Counted from the stretch's first letter, positions 38,372 to 47,601 are shown. The stretch is 64,000 nt of DNA from Variovorax sp. N23 (GCF_025486315.1 NZ_JAOOPY010000004.1:62001-126000), one strand, 5' to 3'. Made by a program: numbers and translations. The notes: generated by a model not told the origin, from the sequence alone.

Positions 38372-39340
38372 TCATCGATACCCCTCGCGCGCCTGCCGCA
38401 TCTTCTCTTGGTGATGCTCGCCAGCGGTCACGGTCGGGTACTTCGGCGGGTTTGTCTCGCCATAGCAGCCGGGCAAAGCACTCACCTGGCTGAAGTAGTC
38501 GATGTCGAAGAAGTAAGGCAACGAGTATCTGTCTCGGCCGCTCACGCGGTTGATGACCCGGTGCACTGTCGATCGATACGCATCGTTCGTCCAGCGCGCC
38601 ATCAGGTCTCCCAGATTCACGATGAAGCTGCCTTCGATGGGCTGCACCTCGTGCCATCGCCCTTCCGCGTCGGCAACCTGCAAGCCACCGCATGCGTCTT
38701 GGGCCAGGAGTGTGAGCGCACCCCAGTCTGTGTGGGCACCACAGCCCAGTTGATCGGGCTCCGCGATCGCCGGCTGAGGGGGATAGTGGAGCAATCGCAG
38801 TGTGGGCACTGGGCTTTTCATCGAGGCTTCGAAATATTCGCCTGGCAGCCCTAGTCCGATCGCCATCAGGCGCATCAGCTGTCGAGCAAGACTCTCCAGC
38901 GCTTGCATATAGCGAGTTGCCGTATCGGCGAGGCCGGGCGCAATGTCAGCATCTGGCCATTGGTTGGGGCCCCGCCGTGGCGCACCTTCCGCGCCCGGGT
39001 CGAAATTCAGTCCGATGTTGAACGCTTCAAGCAAGTCTGAGGGCTTCCCGGGGTCCAGACTTTGGTGTCCCAATGACTCGTAGCCGCGTCGGTACGGCGA
39101 GTTTCGAACGTGCGATTTCTGCTTTACGTCTTCGGACAGGCTGAAAAACGACGTGGAGCGGGCGAACATGCTGTCGACGAGCGCCTGCGGAATCTCATGG
39201 CCCACAACGTAGAAGAATCCGTGTTCGCGGCACACTGCGTCGATGGCATAGGCGGTCTCCGCGAGGGCCTTCGCCTCACCGGCTTTCGCGGCCGTCAGAT
39301 CGATGATCGGCAAATAAGACGTCACGACTGTGCTCCTCAA
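38372..39340 (-). CDS. Isopenicillin-N-synthase-family Fe(II)/2-oxoglutarate oxygenase
   Basis: 322 residues. N-terminal DIOX_N domain (LPIIDLTAAKAG, HGFFYVVGHEIP) and C-terminal jelly roll with the iron facial triad His-x-Asp in GAHTDWGALTLL and the distal His in STVHRVIN; the Arg in GRDRYSLPYFF should bind 2-oxoglutarate. Such soluble enzymes hydroxylate or cleave small organic molecules. Its ATG overlaps the binding-protein stop, so an imported compound is probably its substrate. Uracil- or purine-like substrates are conceivable given the NMT1-type receptor, but unproven. Confidence 0.9.
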   Translation of the reverse strand: MRSTVVTSYLPIIDLTAAKAGEAKALAETAYAIDAVCREHGFFYVVGHEIPQALVDSMFARSTSFFSLSEDVKQKSHVRNSPYRRGYESLGHQSLDPGKPSDLLEAFNIGLNFDPGAEGAPRRGPNQWPDADIAPGLADTATRYMQALESLARQLMRLMAIGLGLPGEYFEASMKSPVPTLRLLHYPPQPAIAEPDQLGCGAHTDWGALTLLAQDACGGLQVADAEGRWHEVQPIEGSFIVNLGDLMARWTNDAYRSTVHRVINRVSGRDRYSLPYFFDIDYFSQVSALPGCYGETNPPKYPTVTAGEHHQEKMRQAREGYR

Positions 39341-40329
39341 GGCATGACCTTCAGGTTCTGTACGAACTGCAGGTCGTAGGACTTCTGCAAGTCCACCCTC
39401 GACGGATTAATCAGCTTGGCGCCAGTCAGAAAGTCGTAGGTCTGCTTCAGGCGCGCTTCCGTGATCGTGCCGATTCCGCTCTTGGAGGCATCACCGCCAA
39501 AAACCAATCCGCGCTCTTTCATGACGCTCACAGCGAAGTCCATTTGCCCGTCCGTCATCTGAGGGTTGTCCTTCTTGATCATGGCGTTGGCCGCTGAACG
39601 ATCGCTGCCGAGGTAGCTCTTCCACCCCATCATGGACGCCTTCACGAACGCGGCAACGGCCTTCGGCTTTGTCTTGATGGTGTTTTCCATGCACACCACC
39701 GTGTTGGCATATGGAGGCCAGCCGGCATCGGAGAAGAGCAGGAAGCTGATGTCCACGCCCGCTTTATTCGTGGCGTAGGGGTCATACGTTGCGTAGCCCT
39801 GCACTGCGGTGTTCGCGTCGGCGATGAACGGCTGGAGATTGAAGGTGTATGGCCGGGCCTGGTCTTCCTTCAGCCCGTAGTTCGCGATGAGCCACGGCCA
39901 GTAGGTGCTCCGGCCCGCTGTGCCGATGAGAATCGTCTTGCCCTTGAGCTCCTCAAGCTTCTTCACATCGGTGTGCGCAACGATGCCCTGCGGGTCCTTC
40001 TGAAACACTGAAGCCACGGTGACAGCTGGCACGCCCTGTTCGCGAATCTTGAGTACCTGGATGTCGGAGGAGCCCATGATGCAGTCGGCTTGGCCGGCGG
40101 CCAGCAGCTGCAGCGTATTGACCTGCGGACCACCCATTTTGATGGTCACGTCAAGCCCGGCCTCCTTGTACAGACCCGTGGTGAGTGCCTGGTAGTAGCC
40201 GCCGTGCTCGGCCTGTCCGTACCAGTTCGTCATGAAGACAAATGGCTCTTCGGCCTGTGCCGGCAAGCTGGCAAGCAATGCGATGGCCAGCCCGGCTACG
40301 TCGGACGCTCGGAAAGAGGAGTGGTTCAC
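39337..40329 (-). CDS. NMT1/THI5-type ABC substrate-binding protein
   Basis: 330 residues with a signal peptide ending near LPAQA. The mature start, FVFMTNWYGQAEHGGYYQAL, and GLDVTIKMGGPQVNTLQLL are typical of ThiY/SsuA-like receptors that bind pyrimidines, sulfonates or related aromatics. Periplasmic. No permease or ATPase gene accompanies it, so it must use partners elsewhere or has lost them. ATGA overlap with the oxygenase gene downstream. A palindrome lies 22 bp before its start. Confidence 0.9.
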   Translation of the reverse strand: MNHSSFRASDVAGLAIALLASLPAQAEEPFVFMTNWYGQAEHGGYYQALTTGLYKEAGLDVTIKMGGPQVNTLQLLAAGQADCIMGSSDIQVLKIREQGVPAVTVASVFQKDPQGIVAHTDVKKLEELKGKTILIGTAGRSTYWPWLIANYGLKEDQARPYTFNLQPFIADANTAVQGYATYDPYATNKAGVDISFLLFSDAGWPPYANTVVCMENTIKTKPKAVAAFVKASMMGWKSYLGSDRSAANAMIKKDNPQMTDGQMDFAVSVMKERGLVFGGDASKSGIGTITEARLKQTYDFLTGAKLINPSRVDLQKSYDLQFVQNLKVMP

Positions 40330-40350
40330 GATCGGTTCCTGACGGTTAGT

Positions 40351-40366
40351 TTGACTGAATAGTCAG
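40351..40366. promoter_or_regulatory. TetR-type operator before the binding-protein operon
   Basis: TTGACTGAATAGTCAG holds the perfect arms TGACT/AGTCA around GAAT and resembles the RutR site layout TTGAC-N6-GTCAA. It lies between the TetR gene stop and the operon start. Confidence 0.6.
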
Positions 40367-40428
40367 AATAAGCAAGTTAAATGCCTGCATTTCGACCCTT
40401 CACACCGCCACCTCAAGGCGTCAAGGCA

Positions 40429-41085
40429 CTAGGTCAGGGCGAAGCCGCAGCCAGCGAGCACCAAGTTCGTGATCTCGCGCCTGATTTCCTCAGGATCCAT
40501 CTTCACGCGCGGAGATGCATCGGACATTACCTGTACCTGCACTGCGAAAAACGCGTAATGGCTGCTCATGGCCCAGATGTTCATCAGCAGCAAATGCGCG
40601 TTGACCTTTCTCATGCGGCCCTCACGGATCCACCGTTCGATGGTCTTTGCCATTGCCTTTGTGATCTGGACGGCGCTGGGCCAGTATTTCTCCAGGTTCG
40701 GTGCGCCGCTCAACATTTCAAGGCCGAACATGCGCGCCAACTCAGGCTGTTCCGAAGCGTGCCGAACCTTGTCCGCGATGTACTTGCGCAGGACGGCCTC
40801 CGGGTCGTCGCTCGCGTGGTCGAACTTGTCCTCGGCCCACTGCGCCAGCACGGACTGGAGCAGCTCTTCGTAGAGTTCTTCTTTGCCGGCAATGTAGTAA
40901 TGCAGCTGCGGGCGCGTCATGCCCGCGCGGTGTGCTATGGCGTCCGTCGTCGCGCCTCGCAAGCCATGCAGGCTGAACTCTGCGACAGCCGCGGCCCTTA
41001 TGCGCTCCAGATTGATGTCGCGCGATTCGCGGTGCCGCTTGCGCGGCGCTGTGCTGGTCTTGGAGGAGGCTGTGGCTGGCGGCAT
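40429..41085 (-). CDS. TetR-family regulator (RutR-like)
   Basis: 218 residues. HTH at ~28-72: IRAAAVAEFSLHGLRGATTD, then AIAHRAGMTRPQLHYYIAGK. The C-terminal ligand domain (ARMFGLEMLSGAPNLEKYW) resembles the RutR C-terminal family. It is just upstream of, and on the same strand as, the receptor-oxygenase-VOC operon, with a palindromic site in the 99-bp gap, so it probably controls that operon. Confidence 0.9.
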   Translation of the reverse strand: MPPATASSKTSTAPRKRHRESRDINLERIRAAAVAEFSLHGLRGATTDAIAHRAGMTRPQLHYYIAGKEELYEELLQSVLAQWAEDKFDHASDDPEAVLRKYIADKVRHASEQPELARMFGLEMLSGAPNLEKYWPSAVQITKAMAKTIERWIREGRMRKVNAHLLLMNIWAMSSHYAFFAVQVQVMSDASPRVKMDPEEIRREITNLVLAGCGFALT

Positions 41086-41663
41086 ACGTGTCGGCTCGAG
41101 AGAACGGCTGACATCCTAGCCGTGGGCCGTCTCGATCTGGAAATCCCAAGCGCGCTGACGCCAAGTCTGCAAAGGGTCACTTGCGCGCCGCGCTTCGCAC
41201 CATCTGAACCAGGCGTTCGATTGCGTCAATGTCCGATGCTCTGATCGGACCGTTTTGTCAAGCGCAGAGTATCTCGGTCTTTGGTGTCGTTGAACTAGAA
41301 CGTCTCGGTGCAGTTCACGCTTCTCTACGCAGTCCATCCCGTCCCGAAGGTCGGCGCTGCACGCATTGGTCAGACGGAGCGGAGAGCCACGCTTTTGGAC
41401 GCGCTGTGATGCGCAGGAGACATTTGCGGCTTCATCCGGACCATCGTCTACACCTGAACGCTCAAATCCTCGATCCCTTTCAATCAATCGGTCAGTGGCA
41501 AGTCGACCCCGTCATGGCTTCGCAGCGACAGGCTCCTGGGCACCCCATCGGAAGTTTTGGCCGAAGGCGGCCGGCCGGAGGATGCGACAGCGACCCCCTC
41601 GTGGGAAACGCTTACCGACTTCGATCCGCTTAGCTCAATAGCCCTGAGCGAGGCGCACTAACT
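41086..41663. other. Island spacer without recognisable genes
   Basis: About 580 bp. Open frames on both strands have no family similarity. It is likely to be decayed mobile DNA. Confidence 0.4.
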
Positions 41664-41843
41664 GTGCCTCCCTACAGCAGCCCGGATGCGCTGCGAGATC
41701 ACCTGACGCAGGAGGAAATCGACGCGGGCCGTGACCCGGTGGCGCGCTTCGTCAGGCTGGACGTTTACGAGCAGGCGGGAGGCAGTGTGCGCCGCGACCT
41801 GTTCGCCGACGAGCAGAGCAGCGTGTTCCTAGCCGATGCCTGA
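41664..41843 (+). pseudogene. C-terminal fragment of a plasmid/ICE ParB-like protein
   Basis: 59 residues from a GTG. LRDHLTQEEIDAGRDPVARF, then VRLDVYEQAGGSVRRDLFAD, match the C-terminal part of ParB/RepB-type partition proteins of conjugative elements. The ParB nuclease-like N-terminus is missing, so this is a relic. Confidence 0.6.
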
Positions 41844-41846
41844 ATC

Positions 41847-41948
41847 GCCCCGGATTTTCTAGACACCTCTGAGCCTCAAACCTGAGGTCCAATAGGAGGT
41901 GCCGTGAGCAAGCAGAGATACCTCGAAGAATTCAAGACCGAGGCCTCA
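41847..41948 (+). mobile_element. IS3-family left-end fragment (+ strand)
   Basis: An IS-end-like GGATTTTCTAGACACC precedes GGAGGTGCC and a GTG start reading SKQRYLEEFKTEA, the first residues of an IS3-type OrfA. Sequence then switches to the opposite-strand fragment at about 41948. Confidence 0.6.
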
Positions 41949-42129
41949 TGACCCCTTGCCCGGGGAATGCATGCTGCGGGTCGACCGCCGCATCGCGTAT
42001 CCACTTGCGCAGCACGTTCTCGTGCACCTCAAGGTCTCGTGCAGCCTGCGCCACTGCCACACCTCGCTCCTTCACCAGCTTGACTGCTTCAAGCTTGAAC
42101 TCTCGGCTGAATTGCCTTCTCGTTCCCAT
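41932..42129 (-). mobile_element. IS3-family OrfA fragment (- strand)
   Basis: 65 residues: GTRRQFSREFKLEAVKLVKE, then VAVAQAARDLEVHENVLRKW, are an OrfA HTH_Tnp_1 domain with a good GGAGGTG ribosome site. Family sequence ends at HAFPGQGVM, where it meets the plus-strand OrfA fragment; the leucine zipper and all of OrfB are missing. Confidence 0.8.
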
Positions 42130-42459
42130 GAAACACCTCCGATTTCATCTTCCACCTTTTCGGAGAAATCTGGGTGACGACTCCCCAACTTCGCACCTAT
42201 TCAGCGGGTTGGGCTGGGCGCTTGGGATCAGCGGCAAAGCCCTCACGACGCGCGCGGGCCGGCCAAAACGCCTGGACCGTGCGCGGGTACATGAATACCG
42301 CCGAGTCGCTTCGATAAGCTCAGCGGGATGCGAGAGATTCGAGTCTGCTGGAGCCCCGTGACGTCACCACAAGGCCATCACCATTGCATCGAGCACCAAG
42401 CCGGTATCGATGCGGCTACGCCATCATCACCACGCTCTTCATCCGCTTCGTCTGCGTTT
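42130..42459. other. Right edge of the mosaic island
   Basis: About 330 bp with no supported gene, between the IS3 fragment and the bestrophin remnant. Confidence 0.4.
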
Positions 42460-42735
42460 CGGATTGCTCAAGGAATCGACGCGCTCAACGCCATCGCCGA
42501 CGGCTGGATGAAGCGCCACATGGTGTGGCTCGTGATCCCCTTCGGCGTGATGATCTCGTGGATGTACACCATGCTCGAACAGGTCGGCGCCAGCGCCGAG
42601 AACCCGTTTGAAGGCGGCGCCAACGACGTGCCCATCGCGCAGATCGGCCGTATGATCGAAGTCGAGACGCGCGAGTTGCTCGGCGACACCGACCTGCTGC
42701 CGTTGCTGCGACCGAAGAACAACATCATTCTTTGA
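42460..42735 (+). pseudogene. Bestrophin-family channel, C-terminal fragment
   Basis: From about residue RIAQGIDAL the frame matches bestrophin (RFP-TM chloride channel-like) C-termini: a membrane helix LVIPFGVMISWMYTMLEQVG, then the hallmark NPFEGGANDVPIAQIGRMIE. The N-terminal ~200 residues are absent, so the gene was cut by the right edge of the island. Confidence 0.75.
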
Positions 42736-42805
42736 TACGGGCGCAGCGCGTGCCAGGCATGACGTTCCGGGCAGGGCGCGCGCCCATCGCCGGCCGGTGC
42801 GTCAT

Positions 42806-43906
42806 TCAAATCACGCGGCCGCTCTCCTTGTCGATGAGGTGCATGTGGCTCAGGTTGGCGGCCAGCTGCACGGTCTGTCCGGGCGCGACGTCCAGATCGG
42901 CATCGAACTTTGCGATGACGAGCACCTGACCGATGCGCGCGTGCAGCAGGGTCTCGGAGCCCATCGGCTCGACCACTTCGACTAGCGCATTCACTTTCGC
43001 GGCCCCGTCGCGCAGGCCTTCACCACCGACGTTCGTAAGGTGTTCCGGCCGCAGCCCCAGTTCGAGCGAGGTGCTCGCCTGTGCCGCGTAACGAGCCGTA
43101 CGACTGGCCGGCACCGGCAGGACTTGGCCGTCAGGCAGCCGCAGTACCAGACCTTCGCCGCCGGATGCCAGCATGCACGGCAGGAAATTCATGGCTGGCG
43201 ATCCGATGAAGCCGGCGACAAAGCGATTGACCGGATTGCGGTACAGCGCCTGCGGGGTGCCCACCTGCTCGATCACGCCATGGTTCATGACAACCACGCG
43301 GTCGGCCAGCGTCATGGCCTCAACCTGGTCGTGCGTGACGTAGATCGTCGTGGTGCGCACGGTCTGGTGGATCTTCTTGATCTCGGTGCGCATGTGAACG
43401 CGCAGCTTGGCGTCGAGGTTCGACAGCGGTTCGTCGAAGAGGAAGACCTTGGCATCGCGCACGATCGACCGGCCCATCGCCACGCGCTGCCGCTGCCCGC
43501 CCGACAAAGCACGTGGCTTGCGGTCGAGCAGCGAGGTCAGGTCGAGAATCTTCGCGGCCTTGGTCACGCGCGGCTCGATCTCCGCCTTGGGCAGCTTGCG
43601 CAGTTGCAGGCCGAAGGCCATGTTGTCGTACACACTCATGTGCGGATACAGCGCGTAGTTCTGGAACACCATCGCGATGTCGCGGTCGCGTGGCGGCACG
43701 TCGTTGACGACGCGATCGCCGATCTGGATCTCGCCGGAGCTGATGTCCTCCAGGCCCGCGATCATGCGCAGTATGGTCGACTTGCCGCAGCCCGACGGCC
43801 CCACCAGCACGAGGAACTCGCCCGGTGCGATGTCGAGGTTCACGCCGCGGACGGCCTGGTAGGTTTCGTAGTCCTTGACGACGTTTTGGATGGTGACCTG
43901 GGTCAT
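42806..43906 (-). CDS. Sugar-type ABC transporter ATPase (UgpC/MalK-like)
   Basis: 366 residues. Walker A GPSGCGKST, Q-loop FQNYALYPHMSV, signature LSGGQRQRVAMGRS, Walker B VFLFDEPLSNLDAKLR, switch His in YVTHDQVEAMTLADR, and a C-terminal TOBE/MalK regulatory domain from ~240. CUT1-type ATPases energise import of sugars, polyols or glycerol-3-phosphate. It is the last gene of the minus-strand permease-receptor-amidase operon, 46 bp after the amidase gene. Confidence 0.95.
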   Translation of the reverse strand: MTQVTIQNVVKDYETYQAVRGVNLDIAPGEFLVLVGPSGCGKSTILRMIAGLEDISSGEIQIGDRVVNDVPPRDRDIAMVFQNYALYPHMSVYDNMAFGLQLRKLPKAEIEPRVTKAAKILDLTSLLDRKPRALSGGQRQRVAMGRSIVRDAKVFLFDEPLSNLDAKLRVHMRTEIKKIHQTVRTTTIYVTHDQVEAMTLADRVVVMNHGVIEQVGTPQALYRNPVNRFVAGFIGSPAMNFLPCMLASGGEGLVLRLPDGQVLPVPASRTARYAAQASTSLELGLRPEHLTNVGGEGLRDGAAKVNALVEVVEPMGSETLLHARIGQVLVIAKFDADLDVAPGQTVQLAANLSHMHLIDKESGRVI

Positions 43907-43952
43907 GGGGGCGTTTTCTCCGGAATCTGGATGTCGGCGCTGGAGCGACTGC

Positions 43953-45359
43953 TCAGCGCTTGAAGTTGAAGTCGGGCATCACCCACGGCCGCGTGCTCTC
44001 ATAGGCGCGAGCGGCCGCCAGCACGCGGGCCTCTTCGCGGCGGCGGCCCACGATCTGCAGGCCGATCGGCATGCCTTCGCTGTTGAGTCCGCACGGGATC
44101 GAACAGGCCGGCTGCGCGGTGAGGTTGAAGGGGAAGGCGAAGGGCGTCCAGTCGGCACGCCATTCGCCGCCGCGGTCGCCGGGAAAATCCAGGCCGACAT
44201 CGAAGGCGACGATCGGCACGGCGGGCAGCACCAGCAGGTCGTAGGTTTCGTGCAGCTTGCGCATGGCAGCGCCGATCCTGCTGCGGCCGAGATGCAGGGC
44301 CTGCGCATAGTCGACCGACGACAGTCGCTCACCGTCGGCGGCCAGCACGCGCAGGCCTTGGTCCATCCACGGGCGCCGGGCCTCGTCGACCGAAGCGACG
44401 GTGTGCGCGAAGGCGACCGAGTTGATCGCGTAGTAGACCTCGTGCGCCCCGGGCAGGTCGAAGGCGATGGTGTCGACTGTGGCGCCGAGTGCGCGGAAGG
44501 TGTCGGCGCCGCGCGCCACGGCCGCGGCGACCTCGGGGTTCACCGGCGCTGCGCCGAGCGTCGGCGCGTAGGCGATCCGCAGGCCGGCCACGCCCTGCTC
44601 CAGCGAGCCCGGCAGGTCGAGCTGCAGATCGGGCAGCGCCATCCAGTCGCGCGAATCGTCGCCGCAGAGCACCTGCAGCATCGCGGCGGCGTCGCGCACG
44701 CTGCGCGTCATGGGGCCGGACGCCGACATCGAGCCGATCAGCCCGGCCGGTGCGCTCGGCACCCGGCCGAAACCCGGCTTGATGCCGAACACGCCGGAGA
44801 ACGACGCAGGGATGCGGATCGACCCGCCGCCATCACCGCCGAGGTTCAGCGGCGCCATGCAGGCGGCGGCGGATACGGCCGCGCCGCAACTCGATCCGCC
44901 CGGCGTGCGGTCCGTGTTCCAAGGGTTGCGCGTGATGCCGGTGAGCGGGCTGTCGCCCACGCCCTTGTGGCCAAACTCGGTGGTTGTGGTCTTGCCGAGC
45001 AGCACCGCACCGTGCTCGCGCAGCCGGGCCACGGCTGGCGAGTCGACGTCCCAGGCCTGGTCGCGCTCGACCGTGCGCGAGCCCTTGAGCGTGGGCCAGC
45101 CCTGGGTCGCGTAGAGGTCCTTGATCGTCGTCGGCACGCCATCGACCAAGCCCTGGGGCTCACCCTTCATCCAGCGCTGCTCCGACGCGCGCGCATCGAC
45201 GAGCGCCCGTGCCTCGTCCACCAGGACGAAGGCATTGAGCACCGGGTCGACCTGCGCGATGCGGTCCAGGCAGGACCGGGTGGCGTCCACCGGCGAGAAA
45301 TCGCGGCGACGAAAGCCCTCCAGCAGCTCGGTGGCGGAAAGGCGGAACAGCTCGGTCAT
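43953..45359 (-). CDS. Amidase-signature hydrolase inside an ABC operon
   Basis: About 468 residues of the amidase signature family. Triad: Lys in PTTIKDLYATQG, the Ser of the GGSSCGAAVS loop, and nucleophile Ser in GGDGGGSIRIPASFSG. Family members cleave amides, carbamates or aminoacyl-tRNA; the absence of gatC/gatB rules out GatA here. ATG 45359 is chosen since the longer frame overlaps the receptor stop. Located between receptor and ATPase genes, it probably hydrolyses the imported compound in the cytoplasm. Confidence 0.92.
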   Translation of the reverse strand: MTELFRLSATELLEGFRRRDFSPVDATRSCLDRIAQVDPVLNAFVLVDEARALVDARASEQRWMKGEPQGLVDGVPTTIKDLYATQGWPTLKGSRTVERDQAWDVDSPAVARLREHGAVLLGKTTTTEFGHKGVGDSPLTGITRNPWNTDRTPGGSSCGAAVSAAACMAPLNLGGDGGGSIRIPASFSGVFGIKPGFGRVPSAPAGLIGSMSASGPMTRSVRDAAAMLQVLCGDDSRDWMALPDLQLDLPGSLEQGVAGLRIAYAPTLGAAPVNPEVAAAVARGADTFRALGATVDTIAFDLPGAHEVYYAINSVAFAHTVASVDEARRPWMDQGLRVLAADGERLSSVDYAQALHLGRSRIGAAMRKLHETYDLLVLPAVPIVAFDVGLDFPGDRGGEWRADWTPFAFPFNLTAQPACSIPCGLNSEGMPIGLQIVGRRREEARVLAAARAYESTRPWVMPDFNFKR

Positions 45360-45373
45360 GGGTCGCGCAGCCC

Positions 45374-46726
45374 TCACGTGCGGATGGCGGCGTTGGCCTT
45401 GGCCGCGGCGCGGCTCAGCGCGACCTGCGGCTTGTCGATACCCGTCAGCACCTCGCTCATGCCGATGGCCAGCGCATTCAGGATCTGCGGCGCCTGCGGA
45501 TGGAAACGGGCGCGCTTGGCGAGGTCGGCATCGGCGGCCTGCAGGTTGCCAAGCGCGGCTTCGGCCGCCTGGGCACCGAAGGCTTTCTTGAACGGGTCGC
45601 TGGACCAGGCCGACACGCGCGTGGTCGCCAGGCCGCGCGCGGAGGCCTGCAGATTGGTGGGCTTGCTGGTGGCCCAGACCATGAACAGGAAGGCGGCCTT
45701 TTTGGCCTTCGACTTGGAATTGATCGCCGCCTGCCAGTGCGACATGTTGGGCAGCGAAGGCTTGCCGGCGAGATGCGGGAACAGCGCAAAGGTGGTCTTG
45801 CCCGCCACCTTGCTCTTCTCGGGGTTCGAGATGTCGGTGGCGAAGTTGCTGCTGTCGGAACTGGTCGCGGTCGCGCCCTGCATGAAGTCGCCGAGCGCCT
45901 CGTACCAGTCGTAGTTGCTCACGCCGACCGGGCCGGCCTCGCGCAGCAGGCGCGTGAACATGTCGACGCCGGCGACTGCTTCGGGTGAATCGAACACCAC
46001 GCGGTTGTTCTGCATGAGGTGGCCACCGTGCGAGAAGATGAAGCCGGTCAGCGGGAACAGCGCATTGCCGGCGGCCTTCGCGCGCATCGCGATGCCGGAG
46101 GTTGTGCCGGTCTTCATTGCCTTGGTGGCGGTCAGCAGTTCGTCGAAGGTCTTGGGTACGGCGAGGCCCTTGGCCTGCAGCAGTTCCGTGTTGTAGAACA
46201 TGGTCTGCGCTTCCGACGTGATCGCGAAGGCATAGCGTTCCTTATCGTGCCACACCGGGTAGTCGCGCGCGGTCTTCAGCACGTCGGCCTCGTCGTACCA
46301 GGCCATGTCGACCAGGTTCTTGTCACCGTAGTAGGCGCCGAGCGGCTCGAGCCAGCCGGCCGTCACGCCCTGGCCGTACGACAGGTACATGAAGACATCG
46401 GGGTTCGGGCTGCCGCCGGCCAGCTTGATCGGCAGCGCGGTCAGGAACTCGGTCTCGGAGCGGAAGTCGGTCGTGACCTTGATGCCGGTGAGTTCGGTGA
46501 ACTGCGGCAGCAAGGGCAGGATCGCGGCCGACCACGGATGGTTGGCGCCGCCCACCACGATGGTCTGCCCGGCGGCCTGCTTCCAGTCCATGTTGGCCGA
46601 GGTGTACTGCGACTTGATGTCGGTCTGCGCCAGCGCCGACGCGGGCCCGAAACCCATCGTGCCGAGCGATGCGCCGGCAACCATGGAAGCGGTAAAGGAA
46701 CGACGACTGAACGAGGGCTGGCTCAT
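45374..46726 (-). CDS. ABC transporter extracellular solute-binding protein, Tat-type signal
   Basis: 450 residues, family 1 solute-binding (sugar) type. The N-terminus has SRRSFTASM followed by a hydrophobic stretch to ASALAQ, consistent with a twin-arginine signal. The mature protein shows the two-lobe SBP_bac_1 layout (VMYLSYGQGVTAGW-like region, PKTFDELLTATKAMK). Periplasmic. First of the receptor-amidase-ATPase half of the operon, downstream of both permeases. Ligand unknown; CUT1 context suggests an oligosaccharide or sugar-amide. Confidence 0.92.
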   Translation of the reverse strand: MSQPSFSRRSFTASMVAGASLGTMGFGPASALAQTDIKSQYTSANMDWKQAAGQTIVVGGANHPWSAAILPLLPQFTELTGIKVTTDFRSETEFLTALPIKLAGGSPNPDVFMYLSYGQGVTAGWLEPLGAYYGDKNLVDMAWYDEADVLKTARDYPVWHDKERYAFAITSEAQTMFYNTELLQAKGLAVPKTFDELLTATKAMKTGTTSGIAMRAKAAGNALFPLTGFIFSHGGHLMQNNRVVFDSPEAVAGVDMFTRLLREAGPVGVSNYDWYEALGDFMQGATATSSDSSNFATDISNPEKSKVAGKTTFALFPHLAGKPSLPNMSHWQAAINSKSKAKKAAFLFMVWATSKPTNLQASARGLATTRVSAWSSDPFKKAFGAQAAEAALGNLQAADADLAKRARFHPQAPQILNALAIGMSEVLTGIDKPQVALSRAAAKANAAIRT

Positions 46727-46775
46727 TGGAAATCCTTTGGGGTTTGCGAGTTGGAATGGAAGGAAAAGAGAAGGA

Positions 46776-47585
46776 TCACTTGACGGCGCCCAGCGTGAGG
46801 CCGCGGATGAGTTGCCGCTGGAACAGCAGGATGAACAGGATCACCGGCGCGAGCATCAGCATGGCGGCGGCGGACAGATGGCCCCATTCGATCTGTTCGA
46901 AGCCGATGTAGGCGTAGATGCCCACGGGCACGGTCATCATGTCGGAGCCGCCCAGCACCATGGCGAACAGGAACTCGTTCCATGACGACAGGAAGGTGAG
47001 GATCGCGACCGCTGCGATGCCCGGCCAGGCGAGCGGCAGGATGACCTTCACGAAGGTCTTGAAGTGGCCGGCACCATCGATGAAGGCGGCCTCCTCCAGG
47101 TCGCGCGGCAGGTCCTGGAAGAAGCCTCGCATGATCCAGACGATCATGGCGAGGTTCAGCCCCGTGTGGGCAATCACCAGCCCCAGATGGGTGCCGAGCA
47201 GGCCGATCTTGTAGAAGACCATGAAGAACGGGATCAGCATGGCGATCGGCGGCGTGAAGCGCGTCGCGAGGATCCAGAAGGCAATGCCGCCGGCCGCGCG
47301 AAAACGGTGCCGTGCGAGCACGTAGGCCGCGGGCGCGCCGATCAGCAAGCCGACGAAGACCGTGCCCAGCGCGATCACTAGGCTGTTGGTCAGGAACGCA
47401 TGCACCTTCGCGTCGGCCAGCACTTCGGCGTAGTTGCCGAGCGTGGGTTTGAACAGGAAGGTCGGTGGTCGGGCGATCGCATCGACGGTGGTCTTCAACG
47501 AGGTGTTGAAGAGCCAGTAGATGGGGAACACGCACCAGACGGCGAAGGCCCAGAGCACGGTGCGGCGCAGGATGGTCAGCAACAT
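46776..47585 (-). CDS. ABC transporter permease (MalG-like)
   Basis: 269 residues with six hydrophobic helices and the EAA motif EEAAFIDGAGHFKTFVKVILP that contacts the ATPase. The start (LLTILRRTVLWAFAVWCVFP) and the final Arg-rich RGLTLGAVK are typical of MalG-type inner-membrane permeases. Starts 17 bp after the MalF-like gene, so the two form one heterodimeric channel. Confidence 0.94.
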   Translation of the reverse strand: MLLTILRRTVLWAFAVWCVFPIYWLFNTSLKTTVDAIARPPTFLFKPTLGNYAEVLADAKVHAFLTNSLVIALGTVFVGLLIGAPAAYVLARHRFRAAGGIAFWILATRFTPPIAMLIPFFMVFYKIGLLGTHLGLVIAHTGLNLAMIVWIMRGFFQDLPRDLEEAAFIDGAGHFKTFVKVILPLAWPGIAAVAILTFLSSWNEFLFAMVLGGSDMMTVPVGIYAYIGFEQIEWGHLSAAAMLMLAPVILFILLFQRQLIRGLTLGAVK

Positions 47586-47601
47586 ATTTTCTCTCCCGCC
47601 C

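Noticed and set aside
41229..41633. 134-codon plus-strand frame in the island
   Set aside because: No recognisable domain and no ribosome-binding site.
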